Below are positions 12,701 through 25,600 of a stretch of DNA of 64,000 nt, piece by piece (position 1 is the first letter of the stretch; every line of letters begins with the position of its first letter). The notes under the pieces were generated by a model. It was given only the letters and a program-made list of their open reading frames with translations. It was not told where the DNA came from and did not search any database. The stretch lies in contig JBAMJR010000097.1 of the NCBI GenBank assembly GCA_038501785.1, positions 7,983,001-8,047,000 on the forward strand, given 5' to 3'. The translations under genes and the position numbers were made by a program. The stretch is from Myoxocephalus aenaeus. Its lineage: Eukaryota; Chordata; Actinopteri; Perciformes; Cottidae.

Positions 12701-13921
12701 TGTCAGTGGTTCTCAGCAATGTGTTCCCAATGTGTGTGGACATTAATTCCCCCCCCCACCCCTAAAAAAAATCAATCTGTTTATCTTGTCCATGACCTGT
12801 TGAGTGTCTTTATTTTGCCGTGTCCCACTCGGTTGTATGTGTAGCAGCTGAAGCTGGCTGTCAAGAGTTAAAAAAAAAAAAAAAGTCACCTTAAATATAA
12901 CATTGAAATGATGAGGAAAAAGACAGACATTTGGAATTAATTTTAGAATGAATTAAGAATTTTTTTGTGCACACATCAACATAAAACACGGCTGCTAGCT
13001 TGTCACTGCTCCTCTCTGAAAGTTAATTAATTTGATTTGCTACAATACGTTATGAATACTTACAAGCTTAATTAATTTGAATTGTGTGCAGAAATGTTCA
13101 TACCGGCTGGGCTCCGTAGAGATTCTGATGCGTGTAATCTGTCTTTGTGTCTGTAGATGCTCGGTCTGTATAAAGGCATCGGCTCTCCAATGATGGGCCT
13201 GACCTTCATCAATGCCATAGTTTTTGGTGTACAGGGCAACGCCATGCGCAAGCTTGGCCGCGACACGCCTCTCAACCAGTTCCTGGCCGGCGCCTCTGCA
13301 GGAACCATCCAATGTGTCATCTGCTGCCCAATGGAGCTGGCGAAGACGCGTATGCAGTTGCAAGGGACTGGAGAGAAGAAGAAGTCGACGAGGAAGCTGT
13401 ATAAGAACTCCCTGGACTGTCTGGTGAGAATCTACAACAAGGAAGGAATCCGAGGTATCAATCGCGGCATGGTGACCACCCTGCTGCGTGAGGCGCCGGG
13501 TTTCGGCGTGTACTTTCTCGCTTACGACACGTGGACACGCTACCTTGGCTGTGAGCCGGAGGATCCTTACATGATCCCCAAGCTGTTGTTTGCTGGTGGA
13601 ATGTCTGGCATCGCTTCCTGGCTCTCCACCTATCCCGTGGATGTGATCAAGTCGCGCCTTCAGGCGGACGGAGTGGGCGGGGTCCACCAGTACAGCGGCA
13701 TCATGGACTGTGTCCGACAGAGCCTAAAGAAAGAGGGGTGGAGGGTGTTCACGCGTGGGCTCACGTCCACTTTGCTCCGCGCGTTTCCAGTGAATGCTAC
13801 CACATTTGCCACTGTGACTCTATTTTTATTGTACATGCGTGAGGGAGAAGAGTGTAGCATTCAGGACTCTGAGCCGCAGGCCGTCCAGCTGCAGCCACAG
13901 ACGCAGCCAACCAGCATGTGA
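9722..13921 (+). CDS. slc25a29: mitochondrial basic amino-acid carrier, 4 coding exons
   Basis: Inner-mitochondrial-membrane carrier of the SLC25 family; the human protein transports arginine, lysine and related basic amino acids. Exons: 9722-9755, 11063-11106, 12220-12303, 13157-13921, all GT-AG and in frame, giving 308 residues (human 303). It starts MALDYAAGCIGG, as in the human carrier. The three carrier-signature PX[D/E]XX[K/R] motifs are all present: HPFDTVK, CPMELAKTR and YPVDVIKSR, one per ~100-residue repeat. The phrases YKGIGSPMMGLTFINAIVFG and RGLTSTLLRAFPVNATTFAT separate it from other SLC25 members. Lies downstream of wars1 on the same strand and converges on fancm. Confidence 0.95.
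11373..11410. repeat. perfect 15-bp inverted repeat (hairpin) in slc25a29 intron 2
   Basis: Arms 11373-11387 (TTGTTCTGAACTTCA) and 11396-11410 are exact reverse complements around an 8-base loop. Pairing does not continue outward, so the stem is too short for a typical microRNA precursor. Confidence 0.8.
12533..12582 (+). repeat. second copy of the 50-bp hAT-remnant segment
   Basis: Same 50-51 base sequence as 8109-8159, differing by one G in a G run. Lies in slc25a29 intron 3. Sequence on either side differs from the first copy. Confidence 0.8.
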
Positions 13922-15985
13922 GCCATTGTGCTGCAGAGAGAATTACTACAGTCGTTCGCAAATCTATATAGCATTTATCTAGAAGAAAGTTGCAGCTTAA
14001 TACAGGTCTATGATCTGTTAACTGGTGTCCATTATGAGAAAGGTAAAGTGACCCAAGCTAAAGCCCATGGAGCTTTAAATAATATATATTTTAAGATAAA
14101 GGTTGCACTTGTAAATATGGTATGGTTTAATAGTCCATGGTTTTTGTACACAAGTAATTTAGCAAACTGTTAAAATAGTCACTGATGTACAGTGACGGTT
14201 ACAGATTTTCTTAAAACTTGGAGTAAAAGTAACACTTTGTCTTTAATGCTGTGTTCAGGTCATAATGGAGTATGTTACCTACTGTTCTCCACTATAAGAC
14301 ATGCCTAAACTTAGTTTATAACTTAGTATTCACTGATAGTTATTGATTACTAAAAAGTCTACAAAGTTTAGCATGTTTGCGAACATGAATGCATGTTTTA
14401 CTGTTGCATTTAAAAAAATGTCAATCAGTAAAATGAATGTGATTTAAAGCTGTTAACCAATAAATGATGTTACCTCCATGGTGTCCAGGTCAAATCACCC
14501 CCTCACTATTTACCTCCATATTGTGTGAACACAGCGTCTTTTCATAATGGTTACAAAGACAAAGAAAGCGTTTTACCAATAGATTTTGTTGTTTTTTGAG
14601 GTGATGATTGTGTATGTAGTTTTAACTTTCTTTTACGAGAAGTCATTTTTTGGTGGACATAATCACTGCTCCGTTTTGGCCTATTGCATTATGACAAACA
14701 TGGTTCAGATACAAAAGCATGTAGGATAAAATATGTAATTATGACACCATCATTGTCCAAAGCCATTATGCTGATTTTAATCTTTTTGTTGTGGACATCG
14801 TACAGTGTCCAAAGAAAGCACCTTATGGTATGATGAGTACATGTACGGTTAGAGACCATTTTTGGCGGAGTTTGAGTTTTCACTTGGCAATGGATTTTAA
14901 ATTGTGTATTTCCATGTAGTGCAAGATTCTGTTAGTGTCAAGCAATGGTGGTTAAAAGTGGGCTTTTAAATCTTTTGCACCCGTCAGGCTCCACATCCTC
15001 CTGTCGGAACAGTTCCGTACACACTTAGAGGCAGAAGAAGTAATAGGTCTGGCAATTTTAACACTTTCAGCTGCAGATCGCCTTTTGTAGCTGCTGGTTG
15101 TGAGTTTAAGAAAGTACATTGTTATTTCTGTCATTTATGCACCTGTGATAACACTTTGACCATCAGACCACACGAGTGTTACAAGATTAAGTCCCTTGTT
15201 GTTAAGAGTTTACTAATCTGCCAAAGACGGATATTTGTAATGTTCACATTTGTTAAAATGTTAATCACCAAAGTTAGAACCAACCTTTTTTGCTAAACAT
15301 CCTCATTGTCTCTACTTCCTGACTCAGTAATCTTTGGACAAACCAAATAAAGTTAGGACGACTCTTCCCTCATTAACCAGGAAAGTCATAAGACCTCTGT
15401 ACGTTACTGTTAACAGCTGCCCGAGTTCAGACTTTTTACATTTTCCAGGTTTGAAAAGACAACAAACGCATAAAACAGCGTGCACTAAAATAATGCCTTT
15501 GTAAACCTACAGGTGACACGAGTATCAAAATTGCTGGAGCTATTAATTTCCTTCCACACATTTTTACATCTGCAGTTCTTAATGGCTGCCGCTGTTATTT
15601 TTCTTTTTAAAGGAGCGGCAGATGTTTGACTGGTTTGAAACCGCTTTGGGGTTGCCTAAGGACATCATGTTGTACATACTGTGAATATGCTGGGTTTTGT
15701 TTTCATATCATCCTTTAAGTTTTAAAGGTGTGCATTCTCAATAGGCTTTCGGTTGTCTTTAATTACAATCTATTTTTTATTTCATGGTTTTAGTTCTTTA
15801 TTTTGTCTGACTGTACTGGTGGATTATGCATGATTGTTTATCTTTGAAAAAGGGCTGATTAACTGTCTAATGTGCCTTCATGTTCTGTGCTATACACTAT
15901 CTTGCACGCTATGTATGCTGAGAGAATGGAGAAATAAAAATCACATTGTTTTCTGAAAGACAGTTCTTGGTACAGTTCAAATAAA
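13922..15985 (+). other. slc25a29 3' untranslated region
   Basis: Long AT-rich tract with no coding potential after the slc25a29 stop. AATAAA hexamers occur at 15933-15938 and 15980-15985, giving a 3' UTR of about 2 kb if these are used. Confidence 0.6.
15933..15938 (+). terminator. slc25a29 poly(A) signal
   Basis: AATAAA on the + strand, about 2 kb past the stop codon; a second one is at 15980-15985. Confidence 0.5.
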
Positions 15986-16161
15986 CAATACGTTATGAGA
16001 ATGGATGGCTATATGTGTTGAGTCCAGTAAGTGACCAAAGCGAAATCCAGAAAAGTGTCTTGTTAAAGAAATGAAAGACTGACCTCTAGTGGTGATACAG
16101 GGGTATCACAGGTTCTGCTTACTATACACAAACCTGACACTAATGTATAAAAATAGCCATG

Positions 16162-16167
16162 TTTATT
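16162..16167 (-). terminator. fancm poly(A) signal
   Basis: TTTATT on the + strand, i.e. AATAAA for fancm, about 500 bases beyond its stop. The convergent slc25a29 signal is only ~200 bp away. Confidence 0.5.
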
Positions 16168-16664
16168 CAAGAAACTTGAAACCATATTTAATTTTAGAGT
16201 AGCATTGCAAACTAATATATACATGATTTGGCAAAAACAATAAGTTATTCAAGTAACAATCAAATATTGATTGAGTTCAGTATTGCACATAACACCATCT
16301 GACTGGATTAGTGTCGGCACGCGAGTCTAAAGGGAAACACTTTTCACCCAAATTATTTGACAAGTGCAGCATAAAACAAACATATCAATAAACCCATGGT
16401 ATTATATAACACACAAATTGAGGTGTATGGTGTTTCCCTTTCAACTTGTGCAAGAAGGTTGAATGATTATATTAAAACACAACTTCAGATAGATCAGTCA
16501 CTGTATGTATTATAGTACCCATCATCCTTTGGTCCCTGGTGAGACTGACAAGGAACAACGAAAAGGGCAGGGGCAGCGAAGAAAGAGAAAGTAGTGGACA
16601 AATAAAGGAAGAGCGGAATAGATTTCAGATTGTTGTTTTCCTACAGTGTTTCTCCTCCATGCCG

Positions 16665-19600
16665 CTAGCTGCTTTTTCCTGCTTTTGATGTGTTCATGAA
16701 GGAGGAGTCGCAGGAGTAGCGCAGGAAGCGGTAGATTTCCTCGGCTCTGGATCGACTCATGCAGCCTCCCTTTTGTATGGCTTCAATGGAGCTGCGGGAG
16801 GAAATAAACTGTAAATAAGAGTGGAAAGAAAGTATCTGTTGTTCTGCCACATTGCACACACGCTTTCCTTTACCTGTTGATGAGTTGGGCAATTGAGCTG
16901 AAGTTGTGGCTCATGCTCAGTGCATGGGTGTAGCTGACTGAGGGCAGGCTCAAGTAGAACTGCAGAGCCTGCTGCCTGCGCTGCCCTTTGACCGCCAACG
17001 GCACAGCGATGCCCCGCCCTTTACGCTGCTCCAGCCGCGCCAGGTCGGCCAATAAGCCGGCGCTCTGTTCAGCGCCGTCGCTCCACAGCAAGCGCATCCC
17101 GGTACGCACCAGTGCTGTCAAAGTGCTGTCATAGTAACGCGTTCGCTGAAACGGCCGTGACCCCTCGCCTGTGACGGTGACAATTATAAAAGAACTGAAA
17201 ACGTATGACGTTGATGTCGCAAGGTTAAATCAAATTACACAGTACCATTCCCACATGGAATCAAAATGTGGCTAGATATAAGTCGTCGACGCGGCAGTCC
17301 GACTCACCTGGCTTGACTCGGTCCTTCTCCACTATCAGACAAACGCGCTCAAACAATCCCTGCAAGCTGTTCACTCTTTCAGCCAAACGCTTGCGGTTCT
17401 GCATCGCGGCCAAGTCCGATTGGCTGTGCCTCTCCACGGCCGTGCGGTCGCTGACGATGAAGTAGCTGCCGTCCAGAGAGCAGACGTGGACGGTGGCCGC
17501 GTGGCGCTGACGGAGGCTGGTCATCAGCTCCACCCCGCTGCCGATGCAGCGACTGTCCACCAGGATGCAAACAGGTGCGGGGGGAGCAGAGGGGGAGCCG
17601 ACCGAAGAGTCCTGTGCAGTGGACGTCTGTGGAAGAGGTGCCTGAACCTGAAAAGAAAACCTCAATGTAGTCAATTTAAAGTTTTACTGACTTCTTTGGA
17701 TGTTTTAGTGACCGTGTGCTTGGTTTAACAACACGCACACCCATATGGACAAGTGTGTATTTGTACCACCTTTGCTCGTACCTGGGGTTGTTTCTTTGAG
17801 GATAACAGCAACTCTGGCTCTATAAAGTCGAGCTCATCAGAGAGAAAATGCTGATTTTCTAACCTTTGACGACACCTGCAAGATAAAGAAAATGATGCTC
17901 TAGTGGTTGATGAATGTTTTTGTGCTACCGTATGATAATTTATTCACCTTTCCTTCTGCTGGTCCTCTCTCACTGAGCACCTCTGTGCCTTGCTCAGTAA
18001 TGAGACCTTGGATGCTACGGTTGAAGACGAGGATGAGGATGAGGAGGAGGAGGGTTTCTGCTGCGGCCGCTGAAGCCTGCTGGGCTCTGGCTGTACTGCC
18101 TTTGGCCACAGAGGGGCGGCAACACCCGCTTCTGTTGTGAGACTTCTCTTTCTACCAACTTCCTCCGTCGTCTCCTCCTCACTAGAATCATCAGGGCGTA
18201 TGACACGGACGCGCTTGGTTTTCACCCCAGCTTTCTGCTCTGCTGGAGCTCCAGCTGTAATCTTGGCGCCGGCCCCCGCTCTTGCTTTGTGTAAGAAGAC
18301 ACGCCGCCTGGTGGCATACTGCCTCCGTCCCTCCACATACGATCCCTCGGGCATAAGTTCAATGTCTTCAGCGTCCTCCTCGGCGCTCTCAGCCTCCTCC
18401 ACCTCACTTCCCACCACAAAGCTGTCCTCTGCATACGTTTCATCCATCTCAGGCACCTGGAGTCAATGATTAAACTTAATTTCTTTGTATCTGGTTTCTT
18501 TGAAAGTCACATTTTTATTTTCATTGAGTAAAGAAAAGCAGAGAATATAATAGATAGTATACCTGAGAAAATATGTCCCTGTTGTGATGATTTCTGTAGG
18601 ACATTTTGAACTTTCCCAGGACTGCAGGGCTTTTCACTGACTTCAGGTAAATGCCATGCATCTCTGAGTCTGCCATAGAGGGGAACAACACAAAGTGTAA
18701 ATGTTATGGCACAATTCCTTCAGCATATTTAAACTCACTTTAGTGAATTAGATTTGAAATATAATCCACTCGGGGAACAATAAAATCACATTTCTTTGAA
18801 CAAACATGGTGTACCATTCAGTCCCTGTGAAAGATGTGTGTTGTCGACCACAAAGCCTTCCAGAGAGCGGTTCTGTTCTTCTCCATCCTCTTCATCAGAC
18901 GACACGTCTCCCCACTCCTCCGACAGCGCTGCTTCTCCATCCAGGAACTGGTGTCCTTTTCGAGATTTGGGACGCTGAGAAAGAAACGATGGATAATGTC
19001 AGATTTGCTGGATGCTACATGTGTCTGTGAGTGATATTTATAGACTTCGCATTTTCATGGAGGGAGGAAGGCGTCATTATTGGGCAAAAAGTAGTCTGAA
19101 AAATGCTATAATTGTGTTTTCATTTTTTCATAGCATAGACCTTTTAACAGCTTAATAACCATATTTAGTTTGTGAGTGAATATTTTGTTCTTATATTAAT
19201 CAGGTGGCAACTAACAACTCTAAGTGAATATGTTGCTCACTAACGGCTGGATGTGCTTAGAAGTTTGCCATATCAACTTTAAAAAGAGATGTTGTGTAAA
19301 TGTTGTGTTCGGAACCGTTTTTCTGCTGCCCCGCAGTGGCCCAAAATAAATCAGTTATTCCAGGTATACAGATCAGCTGTAAGAGAACGGTTCTTACATT
19401 TACAGAAATACAATTGCACACTTACAATTATACATAGTATATTCAAGTTTCTGTATGAGTAACTCAGGTTGTTTCAGGTTGCTAGAAAAATGACCTTTGG
19501 TCATAACTACAAACCATCAGAGGAGCTGAGTTTGTATCAACACAGGTGTCATTCATTGCATGCAGCGACAAAAAGAAAACATGAGAAATAAATGCTATGA

Positions 19601-22600
19601 TTCAGATTCAGATCCCAGCGTTCTGCAGAGCCATCCGTCACACAAACCTTGGCTTTGCCGTGTTGGACGTTTTTCCGCTCCGCTCCGTGTGCTGTGGTTC
19701 TGCACGTGAACGCAGACTCATTCTGGAAATCCTCATCAGAAACCGCTTCAGCCTCCATTTCATCAGACTGGAGACCAACGAGGAGAACAAATTAGTCCAT
19801 TAAATGCTTTATCAAACCATGAGGAAATCATTGGAAGTAATGCATGAAGTGAAAGCATTTAAAGCAAATTGACTGTGCTGAGCAGGTTGAACATGTGGCT
19901 TTATTTACTGCTGATGAAGTATATCAATCTTACAGTGTTAAGTGCAGCTGCACGTTTCCTCTTCACAGCCACCGGGTACGGCGAGTCCACGTCACTGGAC
20001 GTCTTTGACTAGCAGAGACAAAACATGTCACATGTCCCATACACACACACACATTACCTGTAAACAGTACACGGTATGCAATTTTCAAATTTATTCATCA
20101 AGATAGGTTGTGACATTTCGAGAGCTACAAATGCTTCTTCACTGCTTGCAGACTCGTTGCCATGACAACTGCAGGTACCTTGGAGGGGATGGACAGAGGC
20201 AGTCGTCTGAATCAGATATCTCCGGTATTAGTCGTTATTTTTGTACCCCACGGGATGACATTTTTCTTATTTACTTGATATTTGTATTATGTATACAAAA
20301 ACATAAAAATTTAAGTGACCATCTTTTTCTATCTTATCTCATTAATCTTATGAAAAGAAAAAAAGAAAGAATGTATATCAATTAGAGTTGCAACAATCTT
20401 AAAAATTCTTATATGTGAATATTTTCTCCTGCGATAGCAAACTGAATACATTTGGACTGTTGGTCAGGACACATTTGAAAACATCATCTTGGGCTCTGGT
20501 GATTAGCATTTTTTATCAATATCCTTTAGACCAAGTTATTAATCTAGAAAACAATCGTGATATTAGAAACATAAAAAAATAAACATTAGTTGCAGCTCTA
20601 ATATCGACAGGCCTTGCTCACCACGTCCGGGGACGACAAAGGTTTGACCTTGTTCTGATGTCGCCTTTTATGAACCACGACTTCATCCTCACTGTCACTG
20701 TCCACTAAGAAAAAAGGTGGGTCAGACAGAAGAAAAAAAAAAGCAGGGCAAAACAAATGATACCAGTATAAAGATGTTTTAAGTTTAGGAATCATATTGT
20801 TTTAAAAAGGTAAACACACCTGGATGAGGAGGGGAGTTCTCCTCCAGTCGTCTCTGTTTTGAGCTGGGAACCGAAGACCCCGGGGGCCGAGGCCCGGCGA
20901 GGCCGGTCATAAGCAACCGCCTAACTCCTGGGGATGCGATTGGAGATGGGAGAGCAAAAACTGTAGACACCAACGGTGAAGCTAGAAGAGACAACGTTTC
21001 TCTCTTCCTATGCTCTGAAAGCACGTCTGGTGTAGATATCTTGGATTCACTGGACTGTCGAGGCATTCTGTGTCTCAGGAAGCTGCAATTGGGAGTGGAA
21101 GAGTTCGAGGCAGCTGGCAAAGACGCTGCGGAGTCAGCCAGCTTTTTGGGCTGCGGAGAGGTCAATATACACGGGGCAGGAACAGCCTCGTCCTCCGCTT
21201 CGTCAGAGTCCTCCAGGGAATAGCCGAGGTCAAAGTTGACAGAGTAGTAGTCATGGGAGCTGTCGAATGACTGAGCTGTGATCACCTTGTCTGTCATTGA
21301 ACTGTCTGGGACAGATTTACTTGGTGCTGCTGTGTGTTTTGTTGGGGTAAATGTGTGTAAAGCGTTAGACATCTTTTTTGTGCTGTTAGCAATGTCTCCG
21401 GTAGTGGCCGATGTCCGGGACGTGACGCCAGGAGTGGAGATGTCTGGCATGGTCATCTGCAGGAAGGCCTCGTCATCCCCAAACAGATCCATGCTCTCGT
21501 CCATCTGAGCTCTGCACTGAAAGTCCCGGTCATCTTTCACACCCCCACCATGTGTTAAGTCTGGTATTTCCTCGTTCCCCACATCATCCCACCTCTTTTT
21601 TTCCTCCGTCTCGCCATCATTCTCAATATGTATCTCCTTGTGCTTCTCAGCTTCATCACCAACCCCTTCTTCGTTGTAAATCACATCATCCGTCTCCATG
21701 CTGTTGTGCCTTACATCCTGATTTTCATTCATTTCGTCTTCCCCAAAAACTTCATCCCAAGTTGGACTGTTTGATGCCGTGCTGACCCTCTGCTGCTGCT
21801 GCTCCTGACGAGGTCGGTCATGATACAGTTTACTGTCCTCTTCATCAACTGGAGGCTCGTCAGAGTTCGCCCTCAGGGGGGCATCGTTAGCGTCACTCAT
21901 CATCACTTCATCATCATTGTCGTCCACATCCAGGGAAAAGCTGACCTGAAATGGCGGATGAGGCCACTGAGGAGAGGGAGGAAGTGATGGAGCAGCCATG
22001 TCAGCCACTAAATCTAAAGTCGGAGACGGTGGATGTCGGGACAGGAGCTCTGCCACGTTGGCCAGGATGACCTTTAGATTCCGATCTCTTCCTGGGAGTT
22101 TAGCAAAGGAAAGAGGAGGTGCTGAATCCCATTTAGGAAGGTAAAACATAGCCTGAAGTTCAACATCTTCATCTTCATCAATCTTTGTTATCAACTGTGA
22201 AGTTTTGTCATCATTTATAGCCTCAGCAACTGTGGGCTCTGACTTTGTGAAATCCTCGTTAATAATGGCACAGTCATCATCATCGTCATTGTTTGAGGGA
22301 AAAGAACAAAGTGCCTCAGGTCCTTGGTGATCTGTGATGTCATCATAAGGTGCCTCAGTATCATGTGCAACAAGAAGTCTCTGTTTTGTCTCGGTGAATG
22401 TGGAAACTATGTTCTTTCCTTGTGTATTTTCCCGATCTCCTTTGTCGTCGAAGTATTCCACATCAGACAACGTAGAGGGAGGCGGTTTGGCTTTGTTTTT
22501 GGTAGTTTTAGTGCAGGTCTTTGTTCCCTTCTGCCTCTTCTGAATGTTCTTCACATGGCCAACGGCATCCGCTTTGTGGATGTAAGGAAGAAGCTCCTGT

Positions 22601-22620
22601 TCATAACGGCACTCCCCCTG

Positions 22621-22662
<42 letters not shown>

Positions 22663-25600
22663 GTGTATAAGAAATATCCCTCAGCAGGAGAACCAAGGTC
22701 AGGGAGCTGTAATCAGCCTCTGGACTTGCCAACCCTTTTACGACAAGCCAGTTCACCAATCAAACAGCTTGTCGGTTCATGCTCATACAGTAATCTAATC
22801 AGGAAGTGTCCTATGAAGAGTTGTCACATTGCAGTAACACATCAGTCTGATGTAACGTCTCCCTTTGATTTATTTGGCTGACAAACATGGGAATGTACGG
22901 TTGCAATTAGACATTGATCACCAGGATGATCGCCAAGAATCTACCCCAAATCAAGACTTCTATCTCTTCCTTGCTGTATCTTAAGCACGAACGCACAAAT
23001 AATAATCATCCAGCACCTGTGCAAGCCATATGACCTGGAAGTAATTCATCTAGAGTGGTATCCTGCTTGGGCCGACGGGGTGCAATCGAACCTGTGACCA
23101 GCAGGATGAAGATGCTCACTGAACGGATAAGAAAGAACAAGTTGCCGAAAGTAATCCTTTTCATACACCTACAGTACACTTGTTTATAGTACTGTTGTCT
23201 GTTTGTCGGTGCCCTTTATTTTATATTCTATTGTAAATGTAATACGTTTCTATTTCTTGCACTGTGTTGCTTGTTGTTGTTTGTCTAATGTCAAGAGTGT
23301 GTATGGAGAGCAAAATACTGGTTTTGCCTAAAAAGAAGGCAATACAACTAGATAAGAGAAGCCCTTATGTCACTGTAAAGCTTCACACTCAGAGTGGGAA
23401 TGATTTGAATAGAAACAAATGGCACTATTGTTAAAAATAGGAAACCGTGCATTACTGACCCTTTACAGTGAATTGGTAATTTCCACTTTTATTATGTGAT
23501 AAAACTGTGCATCAGTGTCAACGACTAAGCTTCCATGCATGCCGCTTGGACAGGTGACCCGTGCTTTATGATCCAGAGAGTTTGGTAAGACTCTGCTGTG
23601 TGTTACACCAACAGGTCACTACGTGTAGAAGTAGTACATGGTGACACCTGCCCACCCATTCAACGGCGTGTCAGAGCACTGACTGCCAAACTGTTGTTTA
23701 CGTCTTACACATGATTTCAACACCAACCTGTAAAATCAAACTGATCCCGTCTGCTGCCGATCTGGTTAAAATTAGGCAACGCCCTAATTGCATCATCTTT
23801 TGATGATTAAAATCTCTATACTCAGTATTCTGTAAAAAAAATTAAAAAAATGTATTGCCGAGGATCACCAAGTCACACATGTCTGTACAACATGTCCTAG
23901 CCACCCAGCTCATCGATGTTCCAGTGTGGATCAAAGTGGTGGAAAGACCAACAGACTCGTCTTGATCAGCAGGTCTGGTGCTAGAAGGAAAGGCAGTGCC
24001 TCATCAGCATTGTTTGCGAACACACTCACGTAAAGACAGCTTTTGAAATGTCATCTCCAACCAAAAGACAGTGGGAGTAAGCCATTATAAAAGCTGTAGA
24101 TCCTTTAGATTGGCAATAACCCACTAATGTTATTGCAAAAATATCAACACAGAGCTTCTTTTATGAGCTGCAGGTTTCTCTACAGAAAGTTGTATGCCCT
24201 CATTGATGTTACTGTCCTGCATTTACTATTGTAAAATATTGGGAAAGTATTACCCTGAATCTGATGAATAAATCACAGTTTTGTTATGGCCAATCCATCT
24301 TTAACAAATCCTTAAAATTCCTGTATCCCACAGACACAGTTTTGCGAATAGCTGTCCACTTCGCACAAAGAGCGACGCCACAGGACGTCCTGAAAACCCC
24401 TAATGGCGTTTAGGTATTCAACGATTTATTCCACACTGAGGGAATTTATTATCCCCCATTGAAGATTCATTTTAATATCTCATGTATAGTTGACACCCTT
24501 TCGGTAAAATAATGAGTGGAACTGGATTCACACAGGACTAACCTTTACCCCCGACCAACAATTAGTTAATGATCAGATTAAGTCTGCAGATCGAGAGAGT
24601 CGCAGACCGAAATAAACTTTATGACACGGCCGGAGAGAGAGGATCATTTCTGACTGAATGATGCCCTGTTGATCATCTCATTGCACTACAAGGATCAGAC
24701 AAATGGGAAACTCATGAACACGCACAAATGATGCATCCTCCGTGTTAATCAGTCTGCGTGACTTTTTTCCAAACTTGCTCGGGTTTAGAATAAGAAATCC
24801 TGGAGTTTCTTTGTTCTAAAATTGGTAGATGCAGATCAACTGACGACACAACCTGCGCCAATTCAAATGACGCAGCAAAGACGGCAAACTATTGATAGAG
24901 GGATTTCGGCACCGTTGCTATGAAGTTGCTGGTTATATGGCAAGCCAAGAATCATTAAAAAAAATTCTCAGATTAAAAGATGACCTAAGGGTGGACAAAG
25001 AGTTCGAGGCTTTTAGACAACAACAATTAGCAAGAATTAAATGTGAGACATAATACACAATACATTGCAATTGGATTTTTTTTCCTAAAAAAAGTACATA
25101 ATGATCTCCAAACGTCTGTCTTTTTTTTGGGATTGATTAGATATTCCTTTATTAGTCCCGCAGTGGGGAAATTTCATCTTTAATTTTTGTCGCATTAATG
25201 CAAAAAGGCAAATCCAACCTTGCATAAAAAGCTCTTATGTACATAAAGCCATGGCATGTTTTGAGGTTCTGGAAGTGTTGTTTATACTCTAAACAACTCA
25301 AGCACAATCAAACATCAACTATTCTACATTAAATATCAACTATGTACACTATGTATTCTAATAATCAGCTATATCTGACTAATTCATTTGTAAATGGGAA
25401 GTCTAGTCTATAATTGTGCATCAATTTAATTCTCAATAAACTGTTTGTCTTCTTTTATCTTTTTTTTTTGCATCTGTTTTCTGATCTCCCGCTCTCCCCT
25501 CAGCCCAGTACGCTACATATGTAGGTCAACTCTGCCCAACCTACTTCCAGCTTCCTGGATTTATGTAACAGTTCAGAGAAGCGTTACATAATCACACCAG

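Noticed and set aside
18137..18469. 110-codon + strand frame
   Set aside because: Antisense shadow of fancm exon 20.
22324..22881. 185-codon + strand frame containing a His-Thr run
   Set aside because: Runs through fancm exon 14 antisense and the CA microsatellite; not a gene.
23030..23130. tRNA-like B box (GGTTCGATTG on the minus strand)
   Set aside because: No convincing acceptor stem or A box could be placed; treated as a worn SINE piece, not a tRNA gene.
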